Shown one piece after another: positions 47,794 through 57,064 of a stretch of 64,000 nucleotides of DNA. The first letter of the stretch is position 1. Each line of letters begins with the position of its first letter. The stretch covers positions 310,001 through 374,000 of the forward strand of contig JAJZUS010000002.1 in NCBI GenBank assembly GCA_021848365.1, read 5' to 3'. This DNA comes from Actinomycetes bacterium (GTDB taxonomy: Bacteria; Actinomycetota; Acidimicrobiia; Acidimicrobiales; RAAP-2). Position numbers and translations under genes: made by a program. Under the pieces are notes generated by a model. It made no database searches and was not told where the DNA came from. It saw only the letters and a program-made list of their open reading frames with translations.

Positions 47794-48681
47794 CTAGGCG
47801 CCGACCACGGCGGCCAGGTCCTCGACGCTCGGCGCGACGTACCACGCGCCGCTCACCGGGTGCGAGAAGCGGGTGAGGGCGTCGCGCACGCCGTCCACCG
47901 CCCCCGACATGCGCGCCAGCATCCGCTCGAGTCGCGCCACGTCGGCGGCGAAGGCGACGAAGTAGAGGCCGTGGGCCCCGAGCCCGCCGAAGGAGCTCGA
48001 GCGACGGAAGATCTCGAGCTCCTCGCCGTCCTCCTCGATGACGACCCGCCCGACGTGGCTGTCGGGGGGCAGGGGGTCGAGCTCGACGCTGTGGTCACGG
48101 GTGCGTCCGATGACGGCCTCCTGGCGGGCCGGGTCGAGCGACTCGAAGGCGGCGAGGTCGTGGATCCAGCGCTGCACCAGCACGACGCTCCCCCCGGCGC
48201 CCGGGTGCCCCGGCGCGACGACGGCGACCCGGCGCGCCGCCTCGACCGGCGGGTTCTGCGTCCCGTCCTCGAAGCCCGTGAGGTCCTGGCTGCGGTGGTA
48301 GACGAAGGCCGGCTGTTCGTCGGCGAGCTCGGCCACCCCCTCGAGGGACCGGCCGACCGTGCGGGCGACGTCGAGGAGGTCGTCGGGGCCCGCGCCGTGG
48401 AGCCAGACCCAGAGGTCGCGCTGGGTCGCCGGCGCGTAGAAGCCGTCGACCCCCTCGATCGAGCGGAAGCGCCCGAGGCCCTCGGGCCCGACGCCCCCGG
48501 CGCGCGTCCACGCGTCGGCCGAGCAGCCGATCACGACGTTCACCCCGCTCACCCCGCCCGCCGACCGTCGCACCTCCTCGAGGGCGTTGATCGCGTCGCG
48601 AGCCTCGCCGGTGAGGGCGAACTCGAGGTGGTGGTGGGCGCGGGTGCCGAGCGCCCAGATGCCGGGTTGGGGGGTCGTCAT
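47794..48681 (-). CDS. DyP-type heme peroxidase
   Basis: This 295-residue dye-decolorising peroxidase resembles the cytoplasmic B class. The GFEDGTQNP motif holds the distal Asp139, His209 in PPDSHVGR is the likely proximal heme ligand, and EIFRRSSSFG supplies the distal Arg. There is no Tat signal. The ATG overlaps the recD stop by 4 bases, an unusual coupling to DNA-repair genes. It probably uses peroxide to oxidise an unknown reductant; no encapsulin gene is adjacent. Confidence 0.9.
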   Translation of the reverse strand: MTTPQPGIWALGTRAHHHLEFALTGEARDAINALEEVRRSAGGVSGVNVVIGCSADAWTRAGGVGPEGLGRFRSIEGVDGFYAPATQRDLWVWLHGAGPDDLLDVARTVGRSLEGVAELADEQPAFVYHRSQDLTGFEDGTQNPPVEAARRVAVVAPGHPGAGGSVVLVQRWIHDLAAFESLDPARQEAVIGRTRDHSVELDPLPPDSHVGRVVIEEDGEELEIFRRSSSFGGLGAHGLYFVAFAADVARLERMLARMSGAVDGVRDALTRFSHPVSGAWYVAPSVEDLAAVVGA

Positions 48682-50396
48682 GGCCCGATGGTACGTCGCG
48701 GGGTCGAGGACCACCTCGCGACGGCCGCCGTCAGTCCGGTGAGCCGCCGAACGGGCCGGGCGACCGCGTCGAGCACGTCCTCGGGGCGAGCGACGACGCT
48801 CACGCGCGACCGGGCGCGGGTGAGGGCCGTGTAGAGCAGCTCGCGCGAGACGAGTCGCGACCCCGGCGGGATCACGACGACCACGTGGTCGAACTCCGAG
48901 CCCTGGGACTTGTGGATCGTCATCGCCCACCAGGGCTGCCAGTGGGTGAGGGTCGCGACGGGCACGTCCTCGAGGTCCCGGTCGGGCCGGTGCAGGACGG
49001 CCCCGCGGCGACTCTCGCGCACGAGGCCGGTGTCGCCGTTCACCACCCCGTTCGCCCGGTCGGTCCGCGTGACGAGGACCGGGACCCCGACGCCCGGCAC
49101 CGGGCCGAGCCGCTGGCCGGCCCGCTCGGCGATCCGGTCGCTCCACCACCGTCGCCCGAGCGGCCCCTCGTGCTGGGCGCAGAGCACCATCACTGACTCG
49201 AGGACCTCGAGAAGGGAGGCCGTCTCCTCGCCCCGCGCGATCCGCGCGAGCGACTGGGCTCGCTCGACGGCCTCGTCGAGGACGGTCGCGAGCGCCCCCG
49301 TCGTCGGAGACTCCCCGATCGGGAGGAAGGCGGTCCCGGGAGAGTCGGCGCGCAGTCGCTCGAGGACGCGCGGTCCGTTCCCCTCGCGCACGTCGGCGAA
49401 GAGCTCGAGGAGGGACGCGCGGGCCGCGGCGCTCGCCCCCTCGACGCGCCGCACCTCGCGCAGGGTGGTGCGCGAGAGGGACGGGGCGGCGACGAGGTCG
49501 CCCATCACCGACCCGAGGTCGACGCTCTGGAGCTGGTCGGGATCGCCGACGAGCAGGAGGCGGCACTCGGGGGCGAGAGCGCCGAGGAGCTCGTCGAGGG
49601 TCGCGACGTCGACCATGGAGGTCTCGTCGCAGACGACCAGGCGGGCGGCGAGTGGGGAGCGACCCCGACGGTGGCGGTGGTCGGGACCGATGCCGAGCAG
49701 GGCGTGCAGGGTCGTCGGCGCGAGGGCTCCTCCGCCCGGCGCCCCGGAGGCGAGTGAGCGCGCGAGGCGTTCCGCGGCCTTCCCCGTCGGGGCGGCGACG
49801 GCCACCTCGGCGAGCGCCGAGGACCCGTGCGCCCGGGCGATCGCCGCGAGCAGGCGCGCGACCAACGTCGTCTTCCCGGTGCCCGGTCCCCCGCTCAGGA
49901 GGTGCACGCGCTGATCGGCGAGGGCGAGGGCCACCGCGCGGACCGCGTCGTCGTCCGCCGCCTCGGCGACCCGGCGCCAGTGGTCGGCGCCCGAGGTCGG
50001 CGCCGGTGCGGTGAGCGCCGCGGCGATTCGGTCCTCGAGACGCGCGTAGCGGTCGAAGTAGAGGCGGTCCCCGACGAGGGCGAGGGGGCGCACCGGCTCG
50101 TCGGGCCCGTCGCCGACCAGCTCGCCCGTGAGTCGCGCCCGCCATCCCTCGGCGTCGAGGTCCGCCAGGTCGCTCGGCAGGACGCGCGCCTCGGGCATCG
50201 CCGCGACGTCGTCGAGCGGCAGGCACGTGCCACCCCGCTCGAGGGTGAGGACGAGCAGCCCCGTCGCCCACGCGACGGCGGGCGCGAGCGGACCGGCCAC
50301 GCGCTCGAGCGCGCCGAGCAGGCTCGCGAGCGCGCTCGGCTCGCCGTCGTCGGCACCGGCGAGTCGACTGGCGACGAGGTCGATCAGCTCAGACAT
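48678..50396 (-). CDS. recD: Exodeoxyribonuclease V alpha subunit
   Basis: RecD is the 5'-3' helicase of RecBCD (572 residues). Motifs in order are Walker A GGPGTGKTTLVARLL, AAPTGKAAERL, DEAD-like VVCDETSMVD, GDPDQLQSV and the C-terminal motif V/VI region TIHKSQGSEFDHVVVV with LLYTALTRAR. The start ATG lies inside the recB C-terminus (8-base overlap) and its stop overlaps the DyP gene. Confidence 0.94.
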   Translation of the reverse strand: MSELIDLVASRLAGADDGEPSALASLLGALERVAGPLAPAVAWATGLLVLTLERGGTCLPLDDVAAMPEARVLPSDLADLDAEGWRARLTGELVGDGPDEPVRPLALVGDRLYFDRYARLEDRIAAALTAPAPTSGADHWRRVAEAADDDAVRAVALALADQRVHLLSGGPGTGKTTLVARLLAAIARAHGSSALAEVAVAAPTGKAAERLARSLASGAPGGGALAPTTLHALLGIGPDHRHRRGRSPLAARLVVCDETSMVDVATLDELLGALAPECRLLLVGDPDQLQSVDLGSVMGDLVAAPSLSRTTLREVRRVEGASAAARASLLELFADVREGNGPRVLERLRADSPGTAFLPIGESPTTGALATVLDEAVERAQSLARIARGEETASLLEVLESVMVLCAQHEGPLGRRWWSDRIAERAGQRLGPVPGVGVPVLVTRTDRANGVVNGDTGLVRESRRGAVLHRPDRDLEDVPVATLTHWQPWWAMTIHKSQGSEFDHVVVVIPPGSRLVSRELLYTALTRARSRVSVVARPEDVLDAVARPVRRLTGLTAAVARWSSTPRRTIGP

Positions 50397-53300
50397 CGCG
50401 CCTCCCGTCGAGCTCGTCGCTCACCCGCTCGACGAACGCCCGCGACGGGCGCATCGAGATGACGCCCGAGCCCGGGCGCGCCGGGTCCATGTACTGCACG
50501 AAGAGGTAGGCGGCCCCCGCCACGTGGCGCTCGTAGTCGTAGTCCTCGAGGCGCTGGCGGAGGAAGCGGTGCAGCGCCACGAGGTAGAGGATCGCCTGCA
50601 GGGGGTAGTGGTGAGCGATCATCGTGGTGAGGAGCCCCGCGTCCGAGCCGTCCTCGACGCCGCCGACCCGGCTCTGGTTCGTCTTGTAGTCGACGACGAG
50701 GAAGCGGTCCCGGGCGGGCGCGAGGGCGAGGACGGCGTCGATCGATCCCGTGAGGACGCCCGCGAGGGGGAGGTCGGACGGCGCCGCCGCGGCGGCCCAC
50801 GCCGCGACGACCGGGTCGTCGGCCGCCTCGCGCACCACCGCCAGCAGTCGTCCGACGTCCCCACCGACGAGGGGGAGGTCGAAGCCCATCTCGACGAGAC
50901 GCTCGGCGCGACCGTGGTCGCCGAGGCGAGCGTGGTCGCCGAGTGGGCCGACGGAGGACCGCCACGCCCGGCCCACGAAGCCGGTGACGCCCTCGGAGTC
51001 CTCGAGGACCAGCCCCTCGCGCGCCGCCGCGTGCGCGATCGCCGTCGCGAGGTACTCCGACGCAGGATCGGGGTCGTCGAGCTCCTCGAGCACCCGGTGC
51101 ACCACCCGACCGAGCCGGGCCGAGGTGCGCACCGTCGAGCGGACCTCGCCGGGGACGTCGGGCCACGGGGCCTCGACGCCCTCGGAGTCGGCCGGCTCGG
51201 GCTCGGGGGCGAGGGCCGCGTCGGTCGGCCCGTGCAGGTGGGCGGCCATCGCGGTGTACGAGAGTCGGGCCGGGACCGGCGTCGAGCGCGGGATCGCGAC
51301 CGCCCGTTCGAGTCGTCGCGGGTGAACCGGGGCGACGGGCCGCGGTGCGCCGCCCGTCGCCGTGATCTCCTCGAAGAGGAGCGAGTCCTCCTCGGCCCAC
51401 CGGCGCAGGTCGGCGGCGGCGAGGAAGGGGGCACTCCCGCCCCCCCGGCTCCCGGTCTCCCAGGTCCAGACGACGTTGCGCACGCGGGCGCGGGTGAGGG
51501 CGACGTAGGTGCGCCGCGCGACCTCGCCGCGGAGCTTCTCCCCCTTCGCCTGAGCGCCGAAGGTGCCGTGCGACGCCGTCGGGTCGATGAGCGTGACCAT
51601 CGCGTCGCCGCGGCGGACCCGATACGCGCTCACGGGCGAGGAGAGCCCGGGGGCCCGTTGGAGCGAGAGATACGGCAGCAGGACGATCGGGAACTCCAGG
51701 CCCTTCGCGGAGTGGACGGTCATGACCCGCACCGCGCCCTCGTCACCGGCGACGCGCCGCGCGGCGGGCCCCTCGCTCGTCGACGACGCGTCGACGTCCT
51801 CGCTCCCGACTCGGCTCGCTCCGAGGAACGCGCGCAGCGCGCCGAGGTCCTCGAACTCTCGCGCGGCGATGAGCTCGGCGAGGTGGGTGAGGTCGGTGAG
51901 GTGCCGCGTCGCGAGGGGTCGGCGCGCGATCCGCGCCAGCACGCCCGACTCCTCGAGCACTCGGGCGACGAACTCGGCCCGGCTCGACGAGACGAACGCG
52001 TCGTGCCACGCGAGCAGGCGCTCGCGGTACGGCGCGAGCCACCGGGCCGCGGCGTCGGGATCGGAACCCGACTCGTCACGGTGCTCGCGGGCGACGCGCG
52101 CCGGCTCGTCGCCGCCGAACCACGAGAGGGCGAGGTCCCGGGCGCTGCCGGGGTGGGCCGGCTCCTCGAGGGCGCGCAGCAGTCGTCGCCACTGGCCCGC
52201 CGCGTCCGAGGTCGTGACGGCCGCTCCCCCGATGACGCTGACCGGAAGGGGGCGCTCGCGCGCCTGCAGGCCGCGCGCCGCCTGGGCCGCGTGGGCGTTG
52301 GTCGCCACGATCACGCACAGGTCGTCGTAGCGGACGAGCCGGGGTCCGGTGGCCTCGACGATCGTCTCGCGGCCGACGACCCGCTCGACGTAGTCGGGCA
52401 GGAGCGTGCCGAAGACCTCGGTTCGCACCTCCTCGGCCGACGTGGCCGTCGCCACCTGAAACCGCCACGGAGCTCCGGGGCTCGGCGGTGGTGGCGGGTC
52501 CGGAACGCTCACGGGCACGTAGCGGATCGGGGCTCCGGGGATGACGAGACGCCCCTCGGGATCGGCCTGCTCGGGGATCCCAAACCCGATCCCGTCCGCG
52601 AAGGCGGCGAAGGCTCGATTGGCGCCCGCGACGAGAGGTGCCGTCGAACGGCGGTTGACGACGAGGTGCGCGCCGACGCCCTCGGGCACGGCTTCGCGGT
52701 AGACCTGGACGTCGCCCCCGCGGAATCCGTAGATCGCCTGCTTGGGGTCGCCGACGACGACGAAGGCCCGCAGTCGGCCCACCCCGGCGATCGACCGGAA
52801 GATCTCCCATTGCAGGGAGTCGGTGTCCTGGAACTCGTCGATGACGATCGCCCCGATCGTCGCGGCGACCCGCTCCCTATCGGCGGGGTCGGCCAGTCGC
52901 TCGGCGAGTCGCACCAGGAGATCGCCGTAACTCGCGATGCCCCGCCGCGCCCGACGCGTCGCGAGGAGTGAGCGAGCCTGCTCCACGACGTCCGCGAGCG
53001 CCTCGGTGGCCTCCGACGGAGCCGACGCGGCGACCTCGCCGTCGGGGTGGTGCATCACGTTGGTGAGGATCAGGCGAATCCGCTCGACCAGCCATCCGTC
53101 GCCCGCGTCCTCGCCTCCCGCGGCCCGCACGACCCGGCGTCGTGCGCTCCCCGTCTGGGCGAGGGCGTCGCGGATCGCACTCTCGAGGACGTCGGGACTC
53201 TCTGCGTTGTCGTCGAGGGTCCCCACCGGCTCGCCGAGCTGGGCGAGGGTTCGCTGAGCGAAGCCGTGAATGGTGCTCACCCGTACCTGAGAGAAGCGGG

Positions 53301-53622
53301 CGAGGGCCTCGCGCAACCGCTCGAGGCGGCCCGCGTCGAGCGGGCGGTCCTCGTTCACGAGTCGGCGACCCTCGACGGCTTCGCGCAGCGCCGCGCGGAG
53401 GCGACTCTGCATCTCTGCGGTGGCGGCACGCGTGAAGGTGACGATCACGAGTTCATCAGGGGCGATCGGGTCGTGGAGCTCGTCACCGGCGAGGTAGGCG
53501 AGGGCGAGCCGCTCGATCGTCCAGGTCTTGCCGGTCCCGGCACTCGCCTCGAGCGCCCACAACCGCGCCCCCCACGGGACCGCACCCGGCGCGTCGATCC
53601 GGAAGACGGGACGGTCGCTCAC
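50389..53622 (-). CDS. recB: Exodeoxyribonuclease V beta subunit
   Basis: RecB is the 3'-5' helicase and nuclease of RecBCD (1077 residues). The UvrD-type motifs are EASAGTGKTWTIERLA (about 25-40), VTFTRAATAEM, VIDEFQDTDSLQWE, GDPKQAIYGFRGGDV and TVHSAKGLEFPIVLLP. The C-terminal nuclease domain keeps its metal site GSIDAVLAL and DYKTNQ plus HYPLQAILYLVA. GTG 53622 shares GTGA with the recC stop; the longer open frame upstream lies in recC. Confidence 0.94.
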   Translation of the reverse strand: MSDRPVFRIDAPGAVPWGARLWALEASAGTGKTWTIERLALAYLAGDELHDPIAPDELVIVTFTRAATAEMQSRLRAALREAVEGRRLVNEDRPLDAGRLERLREALARFSQVRVSTIHGFAQRTLAQLGEPVGTLDDNAESPDVLESAIRDALAQTGSARRRVVRAAGGEDAGDGWLVERIRLILTNVMHHPDGEVAASAPSEATEALADVVEQARSLLATRRARRGIASYGDLLVRLAERLADPADRERVAATIGAIVIDEFQDTDSLQWEIFRSIAGVGRLRAFVVVGDPKQAIYGFRGGDVQVYREAVPEGVGAHLVVNRRSTAPLVAGANRAFAAFADGIGFGIPEQADPEGRLVIPGAPIRYVPVSVPDPPPPPSPGAPWRFQVATATSAEEVRTEVFGTLLPDYVERVVGRETIVEATGPRLVRYDDLCVIVATNAHAAQAARGLQARERPLPVSVIGGAAVTTSDAAGQWRRLLRALEEPAHPGSARDLALSWFGGDEPARVAREHRDESGSDPDAAARWLAPYRERLLAWHDAFVSSSRAEFVARVLEESGVLARIARRPLATRHLTDLTHLAELIAAREFEDLGALRAFLGASRVGSEDVDASSTSEGPAARRVAGDEGAVRVMTVHSAKGLEFPIVLLPYLSLQRAPGLSSPVSAYRVRRGDAMVTLIDPTASHGTFGAQAKGEKLRGEVARRTYVALTRARVRNVVWTWETGSRGGGSAPFLAAADLRRWAEEDSLLFEEITATGGAPRPVAPVHPRRLERAVAIPRSTPVPARLSYTAMAAHLHGPTDAALAPEPEPADSEGVEAPWPDVPGEVRSTVRTSARLGRVVHRVLEELDDPDPASEYLATAIAHAAAREGLVLEDSEGVTGFVGRAWRSSVGPLGDHARLGDHGRAERLVEMGFDLPLVGGDVGRLLAVVREAADDPVVAAWAAAAAPSDLPLAGVLTGSIDAVLALAPARDRFLVVDYKTNQSRVGGVEDGSDAGLLTTMIAHHYPLQAILYLVALHRFLRQRLEDYDYERHVAGAAYLFVQYMDPARPGSGVISMRPSRAFVERVSDELDGRRDV

Positions 53623-56600
53623 CGGCGTCTCCGCGGAGCGGGCGCGATCTCCGCCAGGAGAACGTCGAGGGACACGTGGCGGTCGAGCAGGGCCGCGAGT
53701 CGGGCGCGACCGTCGGTCCAGTGCGCGAGCGTCGTGGACAGGTCGAGAGCCCCGAGATGGGCGAAGCGGAGATCCCAGCGAGGCTCCGCGAGGAAACCCA
53801 CGACGCCCCGGCGCGAGTGGCCCCGCCACTCGTCCTCGCTGGGGAGCGCCGTCGGCTGCAACGGCGTCGACTCCCACTCCCACTCGATGGGCCAGGGCGT
53901 CGTCAGGTTGTCGACGAAGATCCGGCGGATCTCGTCGAGGGTCGCCCGGGCCTCGTCCGGCGTGCCCTCGACGGTCCGCTCGAGGACGGCGATGGCGGCC
54001 CCCGGACCACCCTTGCGGCGACCCGCCACGCGCAGCGACAGCGGTTCCTCCGTCACCGCCCGGACCGCCACCGCCCGGAGCCACGGACCGATGAGGCGCG
54101 TGCGACGAACGAGGGAGCTCTCGACCGACACGACAGCGAGCCCCGCCGCGTCCTCCACCACCTCGACCTCGTCGATCAGCGTCGGGAGGTCGGCACTCGG
54201 CGGTCGACTCACGTCCACGCGTCGGGTGGGCCCGTGACGCCACTCCCGGTCGAGATCGGCGAGCGCGACCAGTTCGGCCCGGAGGGCCTCGCGCTCGTCC
54301 CGGTCGCCGTCGGGGAGGTCCCCTCCCGCGACGAGCGCGTCGAGAGCCTCCTCGAGCCACTCGGGTCGCTCGCGGGCCACGTCCCACAGGGCCGCGACGT
54401 GCCGGCGCAGTGCGCGCGGGACCCACTCGACCGCCAGGTCGTCCTCCACCTCGTCCACCACGCGCCCGAGCCGCGGGGCGAAGGCGCGGTCGACGTGGAC
54501 GTCGACCGGACGGGTGAGGACGGCTTCCAGATCGGAGAGGCTCACCTCCACGGGCGACGCGACGTCACTCGGTGCGAGGGCGAAGCGGGCCTCTTCCGCC
54601 TCGCTTCCCAGCGACGAGTCCGCCGCCGCGAGGGCGGTCGCCACCTCGAGGTCGCGCGCGCTCGTCGCGAAGGCCCGCCCGGCCCCCAGGACGCCGCGCT
54701 CGCGCCAGGCGGCGTAGCGCTCCTCCTCGGGATCGAGGCTCGCCACGTCGAAGCCGTGGCGGGGGTGGGCGACGGCCTGGTCCCGCTCGAACCGGTCGCC
54801 GACGAGCGCGGCGCAGGCGTCGCGCAGCTCGCTGTAGGCGACGCCCTCGGGCACCGGCTGGCCGGTCGTCGCATCGCGGTCGTCGCGCAGGATCGTGAGG
54901 CGCTCACCGGCCGCGAGCACGACCTCGGCGAGGCGCCGCCGGGCGTCGTCGTCGGGCCGCACGTCACCCGGTCGGGGGTCGAGTCGACGCAGGTCGTCGC
55001 GCTCCCAGTCCGGCGCCTCGAAGGCGCCGGCGTCGAGGCCGAGGACGTACACGGCCCGGAACGGGACGCCGCGCAGGGTGTCGGGCGAGGTCACCGTGAT
55101 CCCGCCCGTGAGGACCGGTCCCGGACTTCCCGCGGCGCGCAGCGCGTCGAGGACGAGGGCGACGTAGTCCTCGAACGCCACGACGACCGACGACGCGGGC
55201 CCGAGCGTCCCCATCTCGGCGAGCGCCCGCCGGAGGGCGAGGGCGTCGCCCTCCTCCGACGCGGGCACCTCGACGAGGCCGTCGAGCAGTCGGACGAACC
55301 ACGTCGCCCACGCGACGAGGGGCCGCGCGGCGAGGTCGCTCGTCGCGACGTCGAGCAGCTCGACGACCCGCGTGATCGCGGCGAGCAGGACGAACTCTCC
55401 CGCCGCGACCTCGACCGGCACCGCGCCGGCAACGCTGCGCAGACCCGTCTCGTCGACCATCGCCCCGAGGGCGAGACGATCGAGGCCCCGGCGCCAGGTG
55501 TGGCGGTCGCCGGGCTGGGTCACCCCGAAACGCTCGCGGTGCGCGGCCGAGAGCCCCCAGCGCACGCCCGCTCGCTGGCTCCACTCGGCGAGGCGCTCGA
55601 GGTCGCCGTCGACGAGGCCCGTGCGCCGGGCGACGGCGGGCTCGGCGAGGAAGGCGAGCAGGTCACTGCGCGTGACCCGCCCGCGCAGGAGGACGAGGAG
55701 GTGGCGGACGGCGCGCCGGTAGAGGCCGTCGCCGTCGACGGCCGGATCGACGACGCGGTAGGCGAGGCCCGGCTCCCCGGGACGTCGTCGCGGAGGGCCG
55801 AAGGCCGCCCGCAGGGCCGGGGCGGCTCGCTCCACGTCGGGACAGACGACCAGCAGGTCCGACTCCTCCCACTCGGGATGTGCGGCGAGGTCGTGGACGA
55901 TCGCGTCGCGCAGGACCTCGGCCTGGCGAGCGAGACCGACGCACCGGTGCTCGAGCACGCTCGCGTCGTGGGCCCCCGACGCGGGGACGACCATCTCGTC
56001 GTGACGCAGCGCGTGCTGGAGCGAGTCGAGGAGCGTCGCCGGCGCGGTGACGCGAGGTGGCTCCTCGTCGAGCTCGTCGGCGCTCGCGCGCAGGTGAGCG
56101 ACGACGGGCGCCCGCGACGCGGCGACGCCGCCCCAGAAGCGTCGCAGCTCCGTGGCGGGCCCCTCGGATCCCGGGGTGGCGAGGTCCTCGGCGAGGTAGA
56201 CGCCGACGTCGAGACGGGTGGCGAGGCGCTCGAGGGCCTCGACGAAGCGGAGTCCGCCGGGGAAGGTGGTGAGGCCGACGACGCTCACCCGCGACGAGGA
56301 GGGCAGGTGATCGACGACCTCGTCGAGGTGGGCCCAGGCCTCGTCCCAGCGCTCGGGCGGGCTCGGCACGTCGAGGTGACGTCGAAAGGCCCGCCAGAGG
56401 GCTCCCTGGGCGAGGAGGGTCTCGCCCCCCGGTCCCTCGGCGGCGCCCCCGGGCTGTCCCGCGCTCCACTCGAGGACCATCTCGGGGCGCCAAAGCGCGT
56501 AGCGGTCGAAGAGGTCGGCGAGGTGGCGGGCCCGGCCGAGGGTCGGACGTCCGCCGACGAGGAGGGGCGCGACGACCGGGTCGTCGGGGTGGGACTGGGC

Positions 56601-56942
56601 CCACTCGTGCAGCAGCAGCCCCGACGCCGGGAGGCGCCACGGATCGGGCGTCGCGGGCCCGAGGCGGCGCGCCAGGTCGGCGGTGAGGACGGTGTCGAGG
56701 ACGGCCGCGGGGAAGGTGTGGCGCCAGTTGGCGACGACGCCGTCGGTCCGTCCCGCCGCCGCGCCGAGACGGCGAGAGGCCTCGCGCACCACCCACCGCC
56801 GGGTCCCGAGCGACGGGGTCACCACCCACTCCACGTGACGCACGCGCGCGAGGGCGCTCGCGAGGGCGGGGGGACGGGCGAGGTCCTCGGCGAGCGCCGC
56901 GACGGCGCCGGCGAGGTGCGACCGCACGACCACTCTCAGCAC
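53619..56942 (-). CDS. recC: Exodeoxyribonuclease V gamma subunit
   Basis: RecC (1107 residues) splits the DNA strands and, in E. coli, recognises Chi. N-terminal helicase-like segments are degenerate, as normal for RecC (WVVTPSLGTRRWVVREASR near 39-57). Family segments include VVGLTTFPGGLRFVEAL, LLVVCPDVERAAPALRAAF and the VYVLGLDAGAFEAPDWERDD region. A GAAGGAGG ribosome-binding site precedes the GTG start, and minus-strand TATCGT about 22 nt upstream is a possible -10 element. First gene of the recC-recB-recD-DyP operon. Confidence 0.92.
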   Translation of the reverse strand: MLRVVVRSHLAGAVAALAEDLARPPALASALARVRHVEWVVTPSLGTRRWVVREASRRLGAAAGRTDGVVANWRHTFPAAVLDTVLTADLARRLGPATPDPWRLPASGLLLHEWAQSHPDDPVVAPLLVGGRPTLGRARHLADLFDRYALWRPEMVLEWSAGQPGGAAEGPGGETLLAQGALWRAFRRHLDVPSPPERWDEAWAHLDEVVDHLPSSSRVSVVGLTTFPGGLRFVEALERLATRLDVGVYLAEDLATPGSEGPATELRRFWGGVAASRAPVVAHLRASADELDEEPPRVTAPATLLDSLQHALRHDEMVVPASGAHDASVLEHRCVGLARQAEVLRDAIVHDLAAHPEWEESDLLVVCPDVERAAPALRAAFGPPRRRPGEPGLAYRVVDPAVDGDGLYRRAVRHLLVLLRGRVTRSDLLAFLAEPAVARRTGLVDGDLERLAEWSQRAGVRWGLSAAHRERFGVTQPGDRHTWRRGLDRLALGAMVDETGLRSVAGAVPVEVAAGEFVLLAAITRVVELLDVATSDLAARPLVAWATWFVRLLDGLVEVPASEEGDALALRRALAEMGTLGPASSVVVAFEDYVALVLDALRAAGSPGPVLTGGITVTSPDTLRGVPFRAVYVLGLDAGAFEAPDWERDDLRRLDPRPGDVRPDDDARRRLAEVVLAAGERLTILRDDRDATTGQPVPEGVAYSELRDACAALVGDRFERDQAVAHPRHGFDVASLDPEEERYAAWRERGVLGAGRAFATSARDLEVATALAAADSSLGSEAEEARFALAPSDVASPVEVSLSDLEAVLTRPVDVHVDRAFAPRLGRVVDEVEDDLAVEWVPRALRRHVAALWDVARERPEWLEEALDALVAGGDLPDGDRDEREALRAELVALADLDREWRHGPTRRVDVSRPPSADLPTLIDEVEVVEDAAGLAVVSVESSLVRRTRLIGPWLRAVAVRAVTEEPLSLRVAGRRKGGPGAAIAVLERTVEGTPDEARATLDEIRRIFVDNLTTPWPIEWEWESTPLQPTALPSEDEWRGHSRRGVVGFLAEPRWDLRFAHLGALDLSTTLAHWTDGRARLAALLDRHVSLDVLLAEIAPAPRRRR

Positions 56943-57064
56943 GTCGCCTCCTTCGCGGCGACGATACCAACGGCCCGTGACGCCCGGGCCGAAGGTCCCC
57001 CGCCCACCCCGACGCGGACGCGGGGGCCCGTTGTACGGTGGGCCCAGCGACTGAGGAGGTGCCC

